A stretch of 8,638 nt of DNA from Chitinophagaceae bacterium (GTDB taxonomy: Bacteria; Bacteroidota; Bacteroidia; Chitinophagales; Chitinophagaceae). Under the pieces are notes generated by a model, which saw only the letters and a program-made list of their open reading frames with translations, had not been told where the DNA came from and did not search any database. The first letter of the stretch is position 1; every line of letters starts with the position of its first letter. The translations under genes were made by a program, and so were the position numbers. Below, in pieces: positions 6,949-8,638 of this stretch. The DNA lies in NCBI GenBank assembly GCA_947481355.1, contig CANKGM010000070.1:1-8638 (forward strand). The letters are read 5' to 3'.

Positions 6949-7689
6949 TTAACTCATCCATTCTAATTCTCCTAATGTTATTTCTCTTTCAATACCCTGT
7001 TGAATTACTAAATGGCCTGATTCTGTAACCCTTTTGATCTTGGCTTCAAATTGTATATTTCCTTCTTTGAACTTAACGAATTGATCTCTTTTATATAGAG
7101 CAGCATTAAATTTATCATGAAACTGGTTGAATGAAGGTTTTCCTAAATGAGAGAATATAATTTCTAATTCTCGGCATATTTCGTTCGCCAAATCAATGGG
7201 GTTGAATTGTTTACCGGTGATTTGTTTTAGAGAAACTGGGATCCGCTCCATCACCTCAAATTCAGTCTGATTGATATTAATTCCAATCCCTATAATCGCC
7301 GTTTCCCAATTTTGACCTAAAAATACATTTTCGATCAATATGCCCCCTGCCTTTCTGTCACCCCAATACAAATCATTGGGCCATTTTATGGTTACATCTT
7401 CACCTACATAATTTTTTAGCATGGCGTAGCATGCGAGCGCCACTGCCATAGAAAGTTGAGTTTGATGCTGTATTTGGAGGTTTGTACAATCAGCTACTAC
7501 GCTCATAGTGATGTTTTCGCCCTTTTTACTTTCCCAGCGTTTAGCTCGCTGACCCTTTCCCTGAGTTTGCTCGAGAGCAAAAAATGTTGTACCATGAGCA
7601 ATTTTCCCGTCTTTGAGTCGTTTCATGGCATGGTTATTGGTACTCTCAACAGTTGATAATATGACTAAAGGGTCTCCGATGTGGGCCAT
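6949..7689 (-). CDS. birA: Biotin--[acetyl-CoA-carboxylase] ligase, monofunctional
   Basis: This enzyme activates biotin with ATP to biotinyl-AMP and transfers it to the lysine of biotin carboxyl carrier domains. The 246 residues cover the catalytic and C-terminal domains only. There is no N-terminal helix-turn-helix, so unlike E. coli BirA it should not act as a repressor. Motifs in order are ESTNNHAM near 15-22, QTQGKGQRAKRW at 41-52 (the adenylate-binding GRGRRGR-like loop, here GKGQRAK), KWPNDLYW at 103-109, RKAGGILIE at 112-120 with K113 as the counterpart of E. coli K183, and GIGININ at 134-140. The last 45 or so residues fit the SH3-like C-terminal domain. The ATG at 7689 places the first conserved motif at the expected distance. 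A weak TATCTTG box (7729 to 7723, minus strand) is the only promoter candidate. It is divergent from rsfS and converges on bcp. Confidence 0.95.
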   Translation of the reverse strand: MAHIGDPLVILSTVESTNNHAMKRLKDGKIAHGTTFFALEQTQGKGQRAKRWESKKGENITMSVVADCTNLQIQHQTQLSMAVALACYAMLKNYVGEDVTIKWPNDLYWGDRKAGGILIENVFLGQNWETAIIGIGININQTEFEVMERIPVSLKQITGKQFNPIDLANEICRELEIIFSHLGKPSFNQFHDKFNAALYKRDQFVKFKEGNIQFEAKIKRVTESGHLVIQQGIEREITLGELEWMS

Positions 7690-7828
7690 GAGGAAGGATT
7701 GAAATTAATCCGTATTTTTGGGCAAGATAAATAAGAAAAATTTCATCTTACCCCGGAGTGTTTAAGTTTCACGTGTTGACACCGGAGAGACCTGATTTTA
7801 AAACCCGCTAGCAATAAAAAAAAATCAT
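7690..7828. promoter_or_regulatory. Divergent birA-rsfS intergenic region
   Basis: These 139 bases must carry the promoters of both birA (minus) and rsfS-ftsH (plus). Several candidate elements are visible but none is convincing: TATTTTTG at 7713-7720 (plus, no TTG at the right spacing), TATCTTG at 7723-7729 (minus, one base short), and TTGACA at 7776-7781 followed after 17 bases by TAAAAC. CCGGAG occurs twice (7753-7758 and 7782-7787), with a CACGTG palindrome between them at 7770-7775. A9 at 7816-7824 lies just before the rsfS start. Confidence 0.4.
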
Positions 7829-8311
7829 TTGGCATCACAATCTGCAGTAGCTGAACCGCAAAAGAAAATTACCCGATTAACCCGAAACAGCAAATTACTT
7901 AAGGTTATCATCAAGTCAATTCAGGATAAGAAAGGGGAGCATATTGTTTCACTAGATTTAAGGAAAATTTCAGAATCAGTTTCTGATTTTTTTGTTGTTT
8001 GTGAGGCTCCTTCAACTGTTCAAGTAAGAGCCATTGCAGATTGGATTGAAGTCATGGTAAAACAAGAGTGTGGTGAAATTCCATACAAAAGAGAAGGAAA
8101 TGGAGTTGCACAATGGGTATTAGTGGACTATGTAAACGTTGTTGTACATATATTTCTAGCTGAAACCCGTAAATTTTATCGACTAGAAGAGATGTGGAGC
8201 GATGGGGTTGCACAGGAAGAAATAGATGAAGTAAAGCCTAAAACAGCTCCAAAAAAAGCTAGTGTTGGAAAGGCGCCAAGCAAAGAAAAAAAAGCAGTTA
8301 AAAAATTCTAA
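7829..8311 (+). CDS. rsfS: Ribosome silencing factor RsfS (Iojap/DUF143 family), TTG start
   Basis: RsfS binds ribosomal protein uL14 on the 50S subunit and blocks 30S joining, lowering translation in poor growth conditions. The family core is about residues 22-126: LLKVIIKSIQDKKGEHIVSL, DFFVVCEAPSTVQVRAIADW near 53-72, REGNGVAQWVLVDYVNVVVH at 88-107 and RKFYRLEEMWSD near 114-125. The start is TTG at 7829. An in-frame stop lies at 7799-7801, there is no ATG or GTG between, and the first in-frame ATG is codon 76, inside the core. The leader is A-rich (A9 at 7816-7824) instead of carrying a Shine-Dalgarno. At 160 residues the protein is longer than the usual 105-125: it has about 20 extra N-terminal residues and a C-terminal tail (about 131-160) rich in Lys, Ala and Pro. 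ftsH follows after 13 bases, probably in the same operon. Confidence 0.92.
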   Translation: MASQSAVAEPQKKITRLTRNSKLLKVIIKSIQDKKGEHIVSLDLRKISESVSDFFVVCEAPSTVQVRAIADWIEVMVKQECGEIPYKREGNGVAQWVLVDYVNVVVHIFLAETRKFYRLEEMWSDGVAQEEIDEVKPKTAPKKASVGKAPSKEKKAVKKF

Positions 8312-8312
8312 T

Positions 8313-8319
8313 AAAGAGG
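8313..8319 (+). promoter_or_regulatory. Shine-Dalgarno-like site for ftsH
   Basis: AAAGAGG lies 5 bases before the ATG at 8325. It is the only recognisable Shine-Dalgarno-like sequence among the genes here, and it supports this start over the later in-frame ATGs. Confidence 0.55.
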
Positions 8320-8324
8320 CCAAT

Positions 8325-8638
8325 ATGAATCAGGAAGAGCAAAGCAATGATAAAAAATCAAGTCCGTTTCAAGGATTAAAGCGTAAAAAAGATAGCAGTG
8401 GCAACCCGACTGGGAAAGGTCCTAAATTCAGTTTTTATTGGATTTATGTAGTTGCAGCAGTGATGCTTATCGGATACCAAGTACTTAGGGGTGTAACTCC
8501 GGATGCAATGAATATAACAGAGCTTAAGTTTAAGCAAGTTATGCTCATCAATAATGATGTGCTTAAGTTAGAACCAGTAAAAAATAAAGGAGTAATTAGA
8601 GTTTATATTAAGCCAGATAGCCTTTCAAAACCTGCTTA
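8325..8638 (+). CDS. ftsH: ATP-dependent zinc metalloprotease FtsH, N-terminal part (runs off right edge)
   Basis: FtsH is the membrane-anchored AAA+ zinc protease that degrades misassembled membrane proteins and short-lived regulators. Only 104 codons are in the window, so neither the AAA+ nor the protease domain can be seen. Visible are a charged cytoplasmic N-terminus (about 1-33, with a basic LKRKK), the first membrane helix at about 35-53 (FSFYWIYVVAAVMLIGYQ) and the start of the periplasmic domain (ITELKFKQVMLINNDVLKLE then VRVYIKPDSL-like sequence). The PKFSFYWIY entry to the first helix and the following domain are the pattern I recall from Bacteroidota FtsH. Its place 13 bases after rsfS agrees with that. 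The call rests on pattern and context, since the catalytic motifs (Walker A/B, HEAGH) lie outside the window. Confidence 0.85.
   Translation, partial: MNQEEQSNDKKSSPFQGLKRKKDSSGNPTGKGPKFSFYWIYVVAAVMLIGYQVLRGVTPDAMNITELKFKQVMLINNDVLKLEPVKNKGVIRVYIKPDSLSKPA

Noticed and set aside
7713..7720. TATTTTTG as the rsfS -7 box
   Set aside because: It matches TAnnTTTG but has no TTG at 19-20 bases upstream (the nearest is 11 bases away) and lies over 100 bases from the start. It was left as a weak candidate only.
7776..7804. TTGACA, 17 bases, TAAAAC as a classical sigma-70 promoter for rsfS
   Set aside because: The spacing and -35 are good, but Bacteroidota primary sigma factors use TTG/TAnnTTTG elements rather than the E. 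coli consensus, and the -10 matches only 4 of 6. It may be chance.
1..8638. Mobile elements, CRISPR arrays, tRNA/rRNA genes, toxin-antitoxin or defence genes
   Set aside because: I looked for long direct or inverted repeats, transposase-like frames, spaced repeats and tRNA-like folds, and saw none. All large frames are accounted for by housekeeping or envelope genes.

Overview
The window looks like ordinary chromosome from a member of the Bacteroidota, probably a non-Bacteroides lineage such as Cytophagia or Flavobacteriia. Four things point there: AT-rich DNA; promoter-like TAnnTTTG boxes, the -7 consensus of that phylum; a DUF5686/carboxypeptidase-regulatory-like outer-membrane protein, a family typical of the phylum; and a short CarB without the C-terminal allosteric domain. 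The rsfS-ftsH pair with a divergent birA upstream is also an order I associate with Bacteroidota. These are taxonomic inferences from memory, not search results.

Layout. Bases 1-1389 (minus) hold the N-terminal 463 residues of a DUF5686 protein that runs off the left edge. Bases 1441-4263 (minus) hold carB, complete at 940 residues. Bases 4264-4779 form a 516-base stretch with a terminator-like hairpin, a promoter-like box, an 18-bp perfect palindrome and a doubtful 57-residue membrane peptide gene. Bases 4780-6471 and 6482-6946 (plus) hold an exported M23 metallopeptidase and a Bcp-type peroxiredoxin, separated by 10 bases and probably one operon. Bases 6949-7689 (minus) hold a biotin protein ligase, convergent with the peroxiredoxin gene and only 2 bases from it. 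A 139-base divergent region follows, then rsfS from a TTG start (7829-8311, plus) and the first 104 residues of ftsH, which runs off the right edge.

How the genes fit together. This is mostly housekeeping: pyrimidine/arginine precursor synthesis (carB), biotin attachment to carboxylases (birA), ribosome silencing (rsfS), membrane protein quality control (ftsH), peroxide detoxification (bcp), and envelope maintenance (M23 peptidase, DUF5686 protein). I see no defence system, mobile element, CRISPR array, rRNA or tRNA, and no convincing new multi-gene system.

The most interesting signals are small. Two genes have a TAnnTTTG box exactly 4 bases before the ATG, which suggests leaderless transcripts. 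A terminator-like hairpin lies where the carB transcript would be predicted to start. There is an 18-bp perfect dyad in the carB upstream region. CarB lacks the domain normally used for feedback control. RsfS has a forced non-ATG start and a lysine-rich tail.
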